Source of the DNA: Verrucomicrobiia bacterium
GTDB lineage: Bacteria > Verrucomicrobiota > Verrucomicrobiia > Verrucomicrobiales > Akkermansiaceae
Assembly: GCA_030431475.1 (NCBI GenBank)
Contig: JAUIJD010000030.1
Coordinates: forward strand, 1 to 55,756
Length of the DNA: 55,756 nt
Direction of reading: 5' to 3'
Below the pieces are notes generated by a model. The model searched no databases. It was not told the origin of the DNA and worked only from the letters and a program-made list of their open reading frames with translations. Shown here in pieces: positions 33,423-41,791 of this stretch (its first letter is position 1; every line of letters starts with the position of its first letter). Position numbers and translations under genes: made by a program.

Positions 33423-33998
33423 CTACCCCGCCAGCTTGTCGGTGGTCGTGACCAGCTCCCGCATCACCCCGGTCAGCTTCTCCATGGCGCTGTCGTCGGT
33501 GAGCGCGCCCGCTTCGTCGAACTTCCCGTAGGCGCTGCCCAGCGCGTACTGACCCGGGATCACGTGGACGCCGATGTTCCCGAGAATGGAGCGCAGGTGC
33601 ACCAGCCCCCGCATGCCGCCGAGAGCTCCCGGCGATGCCGACACCAGAGCGGCCACCTTGCCACGGTAGGCCGACAGCGGTGCCTCCTCCTCGCTCGCCG
33701 GCCGGCTGACCCAATCGATCAGGTTCTTGAGCAGCGGCGTGATCGACGAGTTGTATTCGGGTGAGCAGAAGAGCAGCCCGTCCGCCCCCTCGAAGGCCTT
33801 CTTCAGATCGAGCGCGGCGGGCGGCAGACCCTCCGCCTCCTCGACGTCGGCGTTGTAGAGCGGGAGTTCGTGCTCGCGGGGATCGACCAGCTCGCAGGTC
33901 GCTCCAAGTTCTTCGCCGATCCGGCAGGCGACCCGGCCCAGCTTGAGGTTCACCGAATCACGACGGGCACTGCCGGAGATGACAAGGATCTTGGACAT
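33423..33998 (-). CDS. NADPH-dependent FMN reductase family protein
   Basis: A 191-aa flavodoxin-like cytosolic protein. ILVISGSARRDSVNLKL is the FMN phosphate-binding loop after the first strand. GADGLLFCSPEYNSSITPLLKNLIDWVSR is the diagnostic PEYN...LKN.IDW motif. GKVAALVSASPGALGGMRGLVHLR forms the next strand-loop. Length fits the azoreductase/chromate reductase group; electron acceptor unknown. Convergent with truA. Confidence 0.93.
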   Translation of the reverse strand: MSKILVISGSARRDSVNLKLGRVACRIGEELGATCELVDPREHELPLYNADVEEAEGLPPAALDLKKAFEGADGLLFCSPEYNSSITPLLKNLIDWVSRPASEEEAPLSAYRGKVAALVSASPGALGGMRGLVHLRSILGNIGVHVIPGQYALGSAYGKFDEAGALTDDSAMEKLTGVMRELVTTTDKLAG

Positions 33999-34299
33999 GG
34001 CGAAACCCTAGCGAGATCGCGGCGAGGTCCAATGAAAAGGGCGATCTCCGCTCCGAGCCACGGCGCGTCCCCATCGAGATGATGGATGAGGTCGCGGAGG
34101 GCTGGAACGCCGGGTTCACCCGGCTGAAGCCCCGGGCGAGCGTGGTGCGATGACGCTAGACCTTTTCATCGCCGCCCGGTGACCGGGAAAACAAGCGACG
34201 CAAGGCTCACCTCCCCCTTGTGAAGGTGGCCCACGGGCTCCAGCCGGGTGAACCCGGCGCTCCTTCCGACCGATCCGTCCGTTGCGCTTTGACGAAGCT
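33999..34299. repeat. Gene-free stretch with an inverted pair of a palindromic repeat
   Basis: No gene is supported here. The 19-mer CGCCGGGTTCACCCGGCTG at 34108-34126 recurs as its exact complement at 34241-34259, and the similarity extends to roughly 33 bases in each copy. Each copy is itself palindromic (GCCGGGTTCACCCGGC). An inverted pair about 115 bases apart is the arrangement of REP/BIME-type elements. Confidence 0.75.
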
Positions 34300-34914
34300 C
34301 TAGGAACGACCGCTGCGACGGAAGATCGAGCGCACCACGGCATCGACACCTTCCGCCAGCACCTCGGTGTCGGAGGCGTCGGGGGAAAAGATCCAGGCGC
34401 TCAGGTCGCGTTTGACCACCTTCTCGGAAGCACGCGCCCGCTCGATGGCCGACCGCAGGCTCTGGCCCAGCGAGTTGCGCATGTCCTGCTCGGGATTCAC
34501 CGGGGTGACGTCCACCACCGACCCGGCCGCGGCGGACTCGTCCTCCCCCTCGGCCACGGGGGTCGGCGCGACCGGCTCCGGCCGGGTCGTCTCCCCCGTC
34601 TCGAAGCTCTTGCCATCCACCTTCCCCTCGATCGAAAGGGTCCGGACCAGGCCATCCGGCGAAATCAGTGCCCGCAGGGTGCCCTCGAAGACCGGGCTGG
34701 TCCGCTTCAATTCGCGGATCGTCGTGGTCACGATCAGATTGCCGTTGGCGTCGGTGGCCGTGGTCGGCCGCGTGACCTCGAAATTCGCCCCGGAGAGCGA
34801 GTACCGGGCGGTCCCGCCGGACCAGCCATTGAGGTCGGCCCCGACCCCGTCGACGTCGAGTTGCGCACCGTGGCAGAGCCCGGCGAAGGCAAGAAGGGAG
34901 AGCAGTCGTTTCAT
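34300..34914 (-). CDS. Secreted hypothetical protein
   Basis: A 204-aa protein starting MKRLLSLLAFAGLCHGAQL at 34914 (signal peptide); the 27-residue upstream extension overlaps the porin gene. It has a short N-terminal beta region (VGADLNGWSGGTARYSLSGANFEV, IVTTTIRELKRTSPVFEG) and a Pro/Glu-rich middle, and ends in a helical, Arg-rich segment. No family is recognised. It lies 13 bases after the porin stop and is probably the last gene of the TonB operon, so an envelope role in the same uptake process is a reasonable guess. Confidence 0.75.
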   Translation of the reverse strand: MKRLLSLLAFAGLCHGAQLDVDGVGADLNGWSGGTARYSLSGANFEVTRPTTATDANGNLIVTTTIRELKRTSPVFEGTLRALISPDGLVRTLSIEGKVDGKSFETGETTRPEPVAPTPVAEGEDESAAAGSVVDVTPVNPEQDMRNSLGQSLRSAIERARASEKVVKRDLSAWIFSPDASDTEVLAEGVDAVVRSIFRRSGRS

Positions 34915-34927
34915 GGTGGGAAAGCGC

Positions 34928-36232
34928 TTAGAACGACACCCGGGCACCGGAGTGCCAGATCCAGCCGTCGGTGTTGAAGGCGGCACCCGCCTCATCCTTC
35001 AGGATGGCGTATTCGAGGCCGTTGAGCACCACCACCTTGTCCTGGTAGAGGTGGAGGTTCGCCCCGAGGTAGAACGAGTGATACTCGTCCCCGGTGAAGA
35101 GCGGCGAGGAATCGAAGAAGGGATCGCTGCCGATGCCGAGGCCGCCGACCAGTCCACCCGGATCATCCGTGTCGGCGTAGTGATAGCGCCCGACCACCCG
35201 CAGGGTTCCGGGAATCGCCCAGTAGCTCGGCGTGACCGTCAGGCCCCAGGCCTTCATGTCGCCGCTGGCGAGCATGAAGTCGCCCTCGAACCCGAAGCGC
35301 TCCCCTTCGAGTTCGACTCCCGTCGAGAACAGGTGGCGGAACGACGAGTAGGACGGCACCGCCTGGGGACCGTTGGCGGCCATCATCCCGTTGGGGCGGT
35401 AGCGCGACACCGTTTCGCTGCGGCGGCCATCCATGTTGTAGATGTAGTCGAGGTGCCAGCGGGTGCGCATGACCGAGCCCCCTTCGAGGGACTCGGTGGA
35501 TTCGTAGGCGAGGTTGGCCGCGAGGAAGCCGTTGCCTTCGATGCCGGGGAGGTAGCGGTCGGCATCACTCGAGAACCAGCCGATGCTCCAGTCCCACGGC
35601 GCGCAGTCCTGGCCGAAGGCCACCCCGAGGGTGCTCGCCGGCATCAGCATGTTGGTCAGCAGGGTGGTGTCCGGCGTCAGCAGCAGCGACGGATCCTTCG
35701 ATCCCTCGATGCCGAAGCGCGGCCGGAACTTCCCGTATTCGACGTAGTGGTTGGGAAGCACCCGCGTCTTGCCCTTGAGCGTCTCCAGCCGCTGGTAGCG
35801 GGCGTCCCCGGCGAACTCGCCGACGGTCTCGATCTCGGTGTTGCCGAAGATCTTCAGCCGGGCCCCGAGCCGGGCGCGCCGGGTGCGGGTCGTGTCCAGC
35901 TCGACGTCGCGCGCACCCTCGACCTCGGCCGTGCCCCACGAGCCGCCCCACTGGTAGAGGCCCATGATGGCGAGTTGCTGGATCCACGGGTTGCTCTCGT
36001 CCTCGAAGAGCACCGCCCGCGACCACACCGGGTCGAGTGGGCTCGGCGCCCACTCGGGCTCGACGAACACCGGAGGCCGGTCGCCTGCCTCCGCCTCCTC
36101 CTCGGGCAGCGGCGGCAGATCGATCTCCTCGACCTTCTTGTTGCCCTCGAGAATGTCGAGCGCCTCGTTCGCCGCCACCGGCTGGGCCAGCACCGCGGCC
36201 CCCAGAATGAAGGGAATCGTTTTCATGATCAT
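34928..36232 (-). CDS. Outer-membrane porin, OprP/OprO (phosphate-selective porin)-like
   Basis: A 434-aa protein with a signal peptide (MKTIPFILGAAVLAQPVAA), an acidic Pro/Glu linker, and then a beta-barrel: TTRTRRARLGARLKIFGNTEIETVGEF, VEYGKFRPRFGIEGSKDPSLLLTP and repeated amphipathic strands up to the terminal aromatic GARVSF, needed for outer-membrane insertion. The Arg-rich strand and GKF-P motif resemble the OprP family, but ion selectivity cannot be read. The ATG at 36232 overlaps the TGA of the TPR gene by four bases (ATGA), which favours it over ATG 36226 and indicates coupling. Confidence 0.82.
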   Translation of the reverse strand: MIMKTIPFILGAAVLAQPVAANEALDILEGNKKVEEIDLPPLPEEEAEAGDRPPVFVEPEWAPSPLDPVWSRAVLFEDESNPWIQQLAIMGLYQWGGSWGTAEVEGARDVELDTTRTRRARLGARLKIFGNTEIETVGEFAGDARYQRLETLKGKTRVLPNHYVEYGKFRPRFGIEGSKDPSLLLTPDTTLLTNMLMPASTLGVAFGQDCAPWDWSIGWFSSDADRYLPGIEGNGFLAANLAYESTESLEGGSVMRTRWHLDYIYNMDGRRSETVSRYRPNGMMAANGPQAVPSYSSFRHLFSTGVELEGERFGFEGDFMLASGDMKAWGLTVTPSYWAIPGTLRVVGRYHYADTDDPGGLVGGLGIGSDPFFDSSPLFTGDEYHSFYLGANLHLYQDKVVVLNGLEYAILKDEAGAAFNTDGWIWHSGARVSF

Positions 36233-37743
36233 TGTCCGGCCTTGTCGGCCTCTTTCTCGGCTTGCTCCTCGGCTTCCTTCGCGGCGCGCTCGGCCGCCTC
36301 GCGTTCCTCGCGCTGACGCTGGCGGTCGGCCGCCCGGCGCACCTTCGCGACGTAGGAATTGAGATTGTCGTTCGGCTTCAGCTCGATGGCCCGCTCGAGA
36401 TTCGGCAGGCCGTCGGTGTACTGCCTCTCCCGTACGTAGAGCTGGCCAAGGGCGAGGTTGGCCCCGTAGGCGACCTCGTCCATCCCGGCCGCGATCTGCA
36501 GCTTCGTCTTGGCCTCGGCGAGGTGCTCGCGGCGCTTCTCGTCGTCCTCCTCCTGCTTGGCCAGCATGTCGTAGTGCTTGCCCAGTTCCAGCACCACCTC
36601 GGCGTTCGACGGGTCCCGGGCGGCGAGGTCCTCGAGCAGCGTGCCGACCCGGTCGAGATCCCCGGCCGTGCGGGCGATCCCGACCTCGACCAGACGCAGT
36701 GCGACGCGTTCCTCCTCGGACAGGTCGTCGCCGGCCAGCGACCGGACCCGCCGGACGAACTGGTCCGCCTTGTCCGGAAATCCATAGTCGTTGAGGATCT
36801 TCGCCGACTTGAGCGAGCGGTCGACGTCGAGATCCGGGCTCTTCTCGATTGCCGCCAGATAGGCGAACAAGGCCAGCTGGGGCTCACCCTGGTCCATGTA
36901 GAGGTTGCCCAGCAGATTCAGGTCGGATTCCTCCGCCAGTCCCTTCATCCGGAGAATCTCCAGATTCACGGCCGCCTCCATCTTGCGCTCCTGACCGAGC
37001 AAGGCCTGGGTCTGCTGCAGCCACAACTGCTTGTCCTCCGGGTAGCGCTCGATGAGCGTGCCGAGGAGCGCGGTGGCCTCGTCGAGCTTCTCCTGTTGGA
37101 TCAGCGTCTGGGCGAGACCGAGCTTCCAGTCCTTCGATTCCGGATCGAGCAGGTAGGCCTGGCGATAGGCGTTCTCCGCCGCCAGCGGCTGCTGTTTCAG
37201 AAGGTAGCAGTAGCCGAGCAATCCGAAGACCCGCGGGTTCCCCTCGCCGAGCGACACCGCCTCCTGGAAGTGCCGCATCGCCTTGTCGAAGTCCTCCTTC
37301 GAGACGTAGAGGTAGCCGAGGTTGACGTGGGCCCGGCGGAACTTCGGAAAGCGGCGGATCGCCTCGAGGAAGGCACGACGCGCCTCGTCGGTGCGGTCGG
37401 CGGAGAAGTACAGGTTGCCCAGCACGAAGACCATGGCCGGGCTGATCTCCGCCGGCTGCTTCTCGGGGTCGCTGGGGGCCTCGGTTTCCTTGATGAAGCG
37501 CACCAGTTCCGACTCGGCTTCGTTGAAGCGCCCCTTCTCGAACAACTCGCGCAGCTTCACCAGCACCCGGCTTTCCTCGGGCGACACCTTCGGCTCGACC
37601 TCGGAGTGAAAGCCGTAGCTGCCGACGAAGTCGCGCACGAACTGCGGATCGCGGAACAGGTTGGACGGCGGGATGATCTTCTCGGCCACGGCGGAACCCG
37701 CCAGCGCACCCAGGATCAGGAATGAGAGAATCGGTCGCATCAT
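36229..37743 (-). CDS. Periplasmic TPR-repeat protein of the TonB operon
   Basis: A 504-aa protein with a signal peptide (RPILSFLILGALAGSAVA) and at least ten TPR-like helical hairpins (for example FVLGNLYFSADRTDEARRAFLEAIRRFPKFRRAHVNLG..., LLGYCYLLKQQPLAAENAYRQAYLLDPES), ending in an Arg/Glu coiled coil. The start is at 37743 or 37740 (MMRPIL). A TPR protein follows tonB in many DUF3450-ExbB-ExbD-TonB clusters and is thought to help couple the energizer to its receptor. It lies two bases after the tonB stop and overlaps the porin start. Confidence 0.88.
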   Translation of the reverse strand: MMRPILSFLILGALAGSAVAEKIIPPSNLFRDPQFVRDFVGSYGFHSEVEPKVSPEESRVLVKLRELFEKGRFNEAESELVRFIKETEAPSDPEKQPAEISPAMVFVLGNLYFSADRTDEARRAFLEAIRRFPKFRRAHVNLGYLYVSKEDFDKAMRHFQEAVSLGEGNPRVFGLLGYCYLLKQQPLAAENAYRQAYLLDPESKDWKLGLAQTLIQQEKLDEATALLGTLIERYPEDKQLWLQQTQALLGQERKMEAAVNLEILRMKGLAEESDLNLLGNLYMDQGEPQLALFAYLAAIEKSPDLDVDRSLKSAKILNDYGFPDKADQFVRRVRSLAGDDLSEEERVALRLVEVGIARTAGDLDRVGTLLEDLAARDPSNAEVVLELGKHYDMLAKQEEDDEKRREHLAEAKTKLQIAAGMDEVAYGANLALGQLYVRERQYTDGLPNLERAIELKPNDNLNSYVAKVRRAADRQRQREEREAAERAAKEAEEQAEKEADKAGQ

Positions 37744-37745
37744 CG

Positions 37746-38399
37746 TTATCGCTTCACTTCGAAATTGAACGGCACCAGGGCGGTGGCCTTGACCTTCTTG
37801 CCGCCGCGCACGGCGGGCTGGAACTTCCACTTCCGCACCGCCTTCAAGGCGGCGTTGTCGAGGTCCCGGTTGCCCGAGGAGTTGCGGATCTTCGCGCTGC
37901 TGACCTTGCCGGAGGCATCGACCATCACCGCGACCACCACCTTGCCTCCGATGCCCTTGCTCAGCAGCCGGCTCGGATAAACCGGCTGCGACTTGGTGAT
38001 CGGCTGCGGCGGGCTGTCCATCATCCCCCCGCCGAAAGGATCGTCTCCCCCGGCCATGGCGAATTTCGGGATCTCGACGACGAAGGCGCCGCCGGTGCCC
38101 ACCGAGAGATCGCCGAGGTCCATGCCGAGGTCGAGGTTTGCGGGCTCCTCCAGCGGTTCCTCCGGCGGCGGCTCGTCGGGTTCCTCCGGCGGCTCCTCAA
38201 TCTCGGTGACGAAGTCCTCCGGAGGATCGATCGCGATCTCCGGCGGCGGCGCCACCGGCGGGGAGAACTGCTCGGCCAGCTTCTGCGAAAGCGGAATCGC
38301 CACGAACACCGCAATCGTCGCGATGACGCCGCCGAGGATCGCGAAGATCCCGGTCATGCGCCCGCGCGGCGGCCGGTAGACGTGGAGTTTGCGTTTCAA
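37746..38399 (-). CDS. tonB: TonB family energy transducer
   Basis: A 217-aa protein: cytoplasmic N-terminus, transmembrane helix (GIFAILGGVIATIAVFVAIPL, residues ~17-37), Pro/Glu-rich periplasmic spacer (EPPEEPDEPPPEEPLEEP), then the TonB C-terminal domain (QPVYPSRLLSKGIGGKVVVAVMVDASGKVSSAKI...NAALKAVRKWKFQPAVRGG). The spacer is short and acidic, unlike the Pro-Lys stretch of E. coli TonB and close to the TonB2/TonB3 type of marine bacteria. The start immediately abuts the exbD stop. Confidence 0.94.
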   Translation of the reverse strand: MKRKLHVYRPPRGRMTGIFAILGGVIATIAVFVAIPLSQKLAEQFSPPVAPPPEIAIDPPEDFVTEIEEPPEEPDEPPPEEPLEEPANLDLGMDLGDLSVGTGGAFVVEIPKFAMAGGDDPFGGGMMDSPPQPITKSQPVYPSRLLSKGIGGKVVVAVMVDASGKVSSAKIRNSSGNRDLDNAALKAVRKWKFQPAVRGGKKVKATALVPFNFEVKR

Positions 38400-38810
38400 C
38401 TACTTCGTCGAGATTGAGATCTTGTCCTTCTCCGCCCCGGCCAGCAGCGCCTGGCCGTGGACCTTCTGCACGGCGCCGTGACTCGCCCCCTCGTCCCCCT
38501 GGATGATGACCGGCATGTCGGGCGTCTCGGTCAGCAGCGGCTTGATCTTCCCGATCACGCCCTGAATGCCGATGCTCTCCCCGCCATAGTACACCTTGTC
38601 GTCCTCGGTCACCGCCAGCAGGATGGAATTGCTGTCGAGCGCGCTCGCCGCCGCCCCGACGTCGGGTTTGTTCACCTCGACCCCCGTCTCCTCGACGAAC
38701 ACCGTCGAAACGATGAAGAAGATGAGCAGGATGAAGATGCAGTCGATCATGGGGGACAGGTCGACATGGACCTCCTCCTCCGCTTCGTCTCCGATGCCGC
38801 GTCCGAACAT
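38400..38810 (-). CDS. exbD: ExbD/TolR family biopolymer transporter
   Basis: A 136-aa inner-membrane protein with one helix, [25 protein letters not shown], whose MID Asp corresponds to the proton-channel Asp of ExbD. The periplasmic domain ([56 protein letters not shown]) is complete. The gene runs head to tail with tonB (no gap) and exbB (3 bases). Confidence 0.95.
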   Translation of the reverse strand: MFGRGIGDEAEEEVHVDLSPMIDCIFILLIFFIVSTVFVEETGVEVNKPDVGAAASALDSNSILLAVTEDDKVYYGGESIGIQGVIGKIKPLLTETPDMPVIIQGDEGASHGAVQKVHGQALLAGAEKDKISISTK

Positions 38811-38813
38811 GGT

Positions 38814-39404
38814 CTAGGTGCGTTTGAATCGAGTGGTGACAATCAGGCTCTCGAGCCGGGCGAGCGCGCCCGAGATGGCGTCCCGCTTGCCCTTCACGAC
38901 AAGTCCGATGAAAAGCCCCGGAAGGGCGATGGTGAGCCCGGTCTGGGTGGTGATGAGCGCCTCCTGCATGCCGTTGGCCACGGCCTCCATGCCGCCGCCG
39001 CCCTTGGCCAGTCCGCCGAACATCGCCAGCATCCCCATCACCGTGCCGAGCAAACCGGCGAGCGGTGCGGCGGCGGTGAGGGTGTTGACCACCAGCAGGC
39101 GCCGGTCGATCGCCGCGACCACGTTCAGCCGGACTTCGCGCACGCGGCGCTGGACGGTCTTGATCGTCAGGCTTTCGCCGTGCAGCACGTAGCGCAAGGC
39201 CTCGCCCATCCGCCCCTCGGCGTGCTCGGGGTCCTCGAGCCACTGCGGCCACTTCTCCGCGTCCTTGCCGGTGAGGTTGCCGCGGTTGACGTAGGCCAGC
39301 GCCGCGAAGGCGGTGGCGTAGAGGATGAACGCCACGCCGCCGAGCATGTACATGATCCCCCCGCCGGTGAGGAAGATCTGCAGGGCTTCGCGGAAGATGC
39401 TCAT
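38814..39404 (-). CDS. exbB: MotA/TolQ/ExbB proton channel (short ExbB)
   Basis: A 196-aa inner-membrane protein with three predicted helices (GIMYMLGGVAFILYATAFAALAYV; LLVVNTLTAAAPLAGLLGTVMGMLAMF; MQEALITTQTGLTIALPGLFIGLVV). AAPLAGLLGTVMGM and EALITTQTGL are the diagnostic MotA/TolQ/ExbB segments. It sits between a long ExbB-like protein and exbD, the order known from TtpC-ExbB2-ExbD2-TonB2 systems. Confidence 0.94.
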   Translation of the reverse strand: MSIFREALQIFLTGGGIMYMLGGVAFILYATAFAALAYVNRGNLTGKDAEKWPQWLEDPEHAEGRMGEALRYVLHGESLTIKTVQRRVREVRLNVVAAIDRRLLVVNTLTAAAPLAGLLGTVMGMLAMFGGLAKGGGGMEAVANGMQEALITTQTGLTIALPGLFIGLVVKGKRDAISGALARLESLIVTTRFKRT

Positions 39405-39409
39405 CGGAC

Positions 39410-40852
39410 TCAGGCGGGATTCGGCATCAACTCCGGATCGGCGTCGTGATCCTCGTCATCCGACGGCTTCGTCGGCCTCACACCACCCTTCTCCATCTCG
39501 GTGGTGCCGTTCATCAGCGAGATCGCGACACTTTCCACCTCGCTGAACTTGCCCTTGGCCAGGCTGCGCATCAGACCGTGGAGCACCAGCACCGGAATCG
39601 CCACCACCAGACCCTCGGCCGTGGTGATCAGCGCCTCGGAGATGCCCTGGGTGAAGGCCTTCTGGTTGCCCGATCCATAAAGGGCCATGGCCTTGAAGGT
39701 CTTGATGATGCCGAGCACCGTGCCGAGGAGCCCCATCAGCGGCGCGGCGGCGGCGGTGAGTCCGAGGAAGGGCAGGAAGCGCTCGAGGCGGGGCTTCACC
39801 GCCACCAGCTTCTCGAACAGGGCCTCCTCCAGAATACGGCGTTTCTCGTAGAAGTTGGCGACCCCCGCACGCACCATGGCGCCGGACTGTCCCGACAGCT
39901 TGGCGGCGCGCTCCGCGGCCTCCTTGCGGCGGTCGGCCAGCAGGTCGTCGATGATCTCGTTGATCACGCGGCGGGACGGCACCGGGAAACGGGCGATCTC
40001 CAGCACCTTGAAGACGGTCAGGCCGATGGCCACCACCCCGAGCGCCAGAATCGCGTGACCGACGATGCCGCCCTTCTCGATCGTCTCGGCAATGGATTCC
40101 TCGGCCGCCTGAACCTCGATCGCCTTGCCCATGCTCGAGTCGAGCGGCAGCCGGCCTTCGCCGTTCGCGATGGCGCCGGTGATGGCGCCGTCCTCGACAC
40201 CGGTCAGGCCGACCACGGTCGGAAGCGCGGTCCCGGTGGAGGCGAAGGTGGCCACGCCTTCGAACTTGCCGTCCTTGGCGCTCATGTAGACCGAAGGGCC
40301 GAGCACCAGCAGGCGTCCTTCGACGGCCTCGCTGCCATTGCGCAGTCCTTCGCCTTCGAAACGGTGACCGCCGCTCACGGCCGCCAGGCGCTCGAGGCCC
40401 AAGCGCGCCGCTTCCAGGCGGTGCTTGAGTTCCTCCGAGAAGTCATCCGCCGCGGCTCCGGCCTTGGCCGAGGCCTCGTCGAGGCGCTCCTTGTAGAGCT
40501 GGTTCTCCGCAGGGTGCATGCGCGTGAGAAGGGCACCACCGTAGTTGTTGAGCACCCCCACCGCGTAGTTGAACTCGGCCTCCCGGCCTTCCAGCTCACG
40601 CCGCAGCGCCGCCCGGCGACTGGTCCGGCGCTCGGCCTCGGTCTCCAGCTTGCGAAGCTCGCGTCCGAGCTCGATCGCCCGGTCATCGAGACGGTTGATC
40701 TCGCGGTAGAGCGCGGTGCGCATCGCGGTGTATTCGACCCGCGTGTCTTCGAGCTCCTGGCGGGCCTCCGCGAGCTGCTTCTCGGCCGCCGTCTGCGCAC
40801 CGGCCGATGCGGCCAGCGACAGCGGAAGGATGAATCGGATCAGGGATCTCAT
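39410..40852 (-). CDS. ttpC: TtpC-like long ExbB protein with periplasmic coiled coil
   Basis: A 480-aa protein with a signal peptide (FILPLSLAASAGAQ), a periplasmic helical coiled coil at residues ~20-130 (AEKQLAEARQELEDTRVEYTAMRTAL), a beta-rich stretch, a helix at ~260-285 (GGIVGHAILALGVVAIGLTVFKVLEIA), and a C-terminal MotA/TolQ/ExbB domain (FLPFLGLTAAAAPLMGLLGTVLGIIKTF, ISEALITTAEGLVVAIPVLVLHGLM). This matches TtpC, the accessory ExbB of TonB2-type systems. Its ATG overlaps the DUF3450 stop by four bases (ATGA), a sign of coupled translation. Confidence 0.9.
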   Translation of the reverse strand: MRSLIRFILPLSLAASAGAQTAAEKQLAEARQELEDTRVEYTAMRTALYREINRLDDRAIELGRELRKLETEAERRTSRRAALRRELEGREAEFNYAVGVLNNYGGALLTRMHPAENQLYKERLDEASAKAGAAADDFSEELKHRLEAARLGLERLAAVSGGHRFEGEGLRNGSEAVEGRLLVLGPSVYMSAKDGKFEGVATFASTGTALPTVVGLTGVEDGAITGAIANGEGRLPLDSSMGKAIEVQAAEESIAETIEKGGIVGHAILALGVVAIGLTVFKVLEIARFPVPSRRVINEIIDDLLADRRKEAAERAAKLSGQSGAMVRAGVANFYEKRRILEEALFEKLVAVKPRLERFLPFLGLTAAAAPLMGLLGTVLGIIKTFKAMALYGSGNQKAFTQGISEALITTAEGLVVAIPVLVLHGLMRSLAKGKFSEVESVAISLMNGTTEMEKGGVRPTKPSDDEDHDADPELMPNPA

Positions 40853-41634
40853 TTCAAATCGATGGGAAGTTCCACGAACTGGGCGTCGACGTCGCCGTTG
40901 AGCACGTTGACCAGGGTGGTGATCTTCTCGGCGAGCTCATTGTGCTCCTCGAAGCGCCACCCTTCGGCGGTCGGAGTCCCGACCAGCGCGAAGTCGCCCG
41001 TTTCATTGACGGCGTAGGCGGAGGCGAGCCCGAAGTAGACGACCTTCATGTTGAACTTCCGGCCATCGGCGGCCTGATGGAGCTCGTCGCGGAGGTGCAC
41101 CGTCTGCTGCCACTTCTCGGCCTCGGTCAGCAGGTTGAGCACGTTGTTGAGCCGCGTGGTGAGACCGTCCTTCGCCTTGTCCCCGCTCAGCGCGACATCC
41201 TCGCGGACCTGGGCCATCAACTCCTTCACCCGCGGCTCGTTCGCCAGCGGCTCCGGGAACGTCGGCAGACGTTCGACCATCAGCTTCTCCAGTTCCCGGA
41301 CCTCGGTTGCCAGAACCTCCTTGGCCCCGACGTAGGCATCGCGCTTCGACACCTCCTCGAGCGATTCCTTGTCGGCCCCCTCCTTCTCGACCTTCGCGTC
41401 CTCGACCCGCTCGCTCAGTTCGGCGATCTCGCTCTCAAGCGCCGCCCGCTGATCTTCGAGCAGGACGCGGTCCCGCTCCCAGGAGTCCTCCGCATCCTGA
41501 ACTTCACGCATCGTTTCGATCCACTCACGGACCGACTCCTTCAGGTCCCCGGTCTTTGAAACCGGTTCATCCTGAGCGAACAACAGCCCACCACAAAGGA
41601 AGGGCAGGGCGGAGAGAATTCGAATCAAGCGCAT
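40849..41634 (-). CDS. DUF3450 periplasmic coiled-coil protein
   Basis: A 261-aa protein starting MRLIRILSALPFLCGGLLFAQDEP at 41634 (signal peptide). It is mostly a coiled coil (WERDRVLLEDQRAALESEIAELSERVEDAKVEKEGADK) followed by FPEPLANEPRVKELM and a beta hairpin (NMKVVYFGLASAYAVNETGDFALVGTPTAEGWRFEE) typical of DUF3450. Family members are encoded first in TtpC-ExbB-ExbD-TonB operons, as here. A structural role in coupling the energizer to the cell wall or receptor is inference. Confidence 0.9.
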   Translation of the reverse strand: MRLIRILSALPFLCGGLLFAQDEPVSKTGDLKESVREWIETMREVQDAEDSWERDRVLLEDQRAALESEIAELSERVEDAKVEKEGADKESLEEVSKRDAYVGAKEVLATEVRELEKLMVERLPTFPEPLANEPRVKELMAQVREDVALSGDKAKDGLTTRLNNVLNLLTEAEKWQQTVHLRDELHQAADGRKFNMKVVYFGLASAYAVNETGDFALVGTPTAEGWRFEEHNELAEKITTLVNVLNGDVDAQFVELPIDLK

Positions 41635-41730
41635 GGCGGGAAAGCGCGGGAATAGAAGAGTCATCCCCCGGATTTGCCGATGGCCCCTATGTGACGGTTT
41701 CGCCACTCGCTCCCCCGCCCCCATTCAACG

Positions 41731-41763
41731 AAAAAGCCGCCCGGCCTTGCGACCGGGCGGCTT
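41731..41763 (-). terminator. Rho-independent terminator of the duplicated beta-helix gene
   Basis: On the minus strand AAGCCGCCCGGTCGCAAGGC begins a GC-rich stem of about 13 bp closed by CGGGCGGCTT and followed by TTTTTC. It lies 28 bases after the gene stop and before the DUF3450 operon, separating the two transcription units. Confidence 0.88.
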
Positions 41764-41791
41764 GGACTTTCAGGAAGTGACTCCGTGTCGA

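Noticed and set aside
34367-37725. Long plus-strand frames opposite the porin and TPR genes
   Set aside because: Sense genes have signal peptides and overlap by ATGA in one operon; the plus-strand products lack any family pattern.
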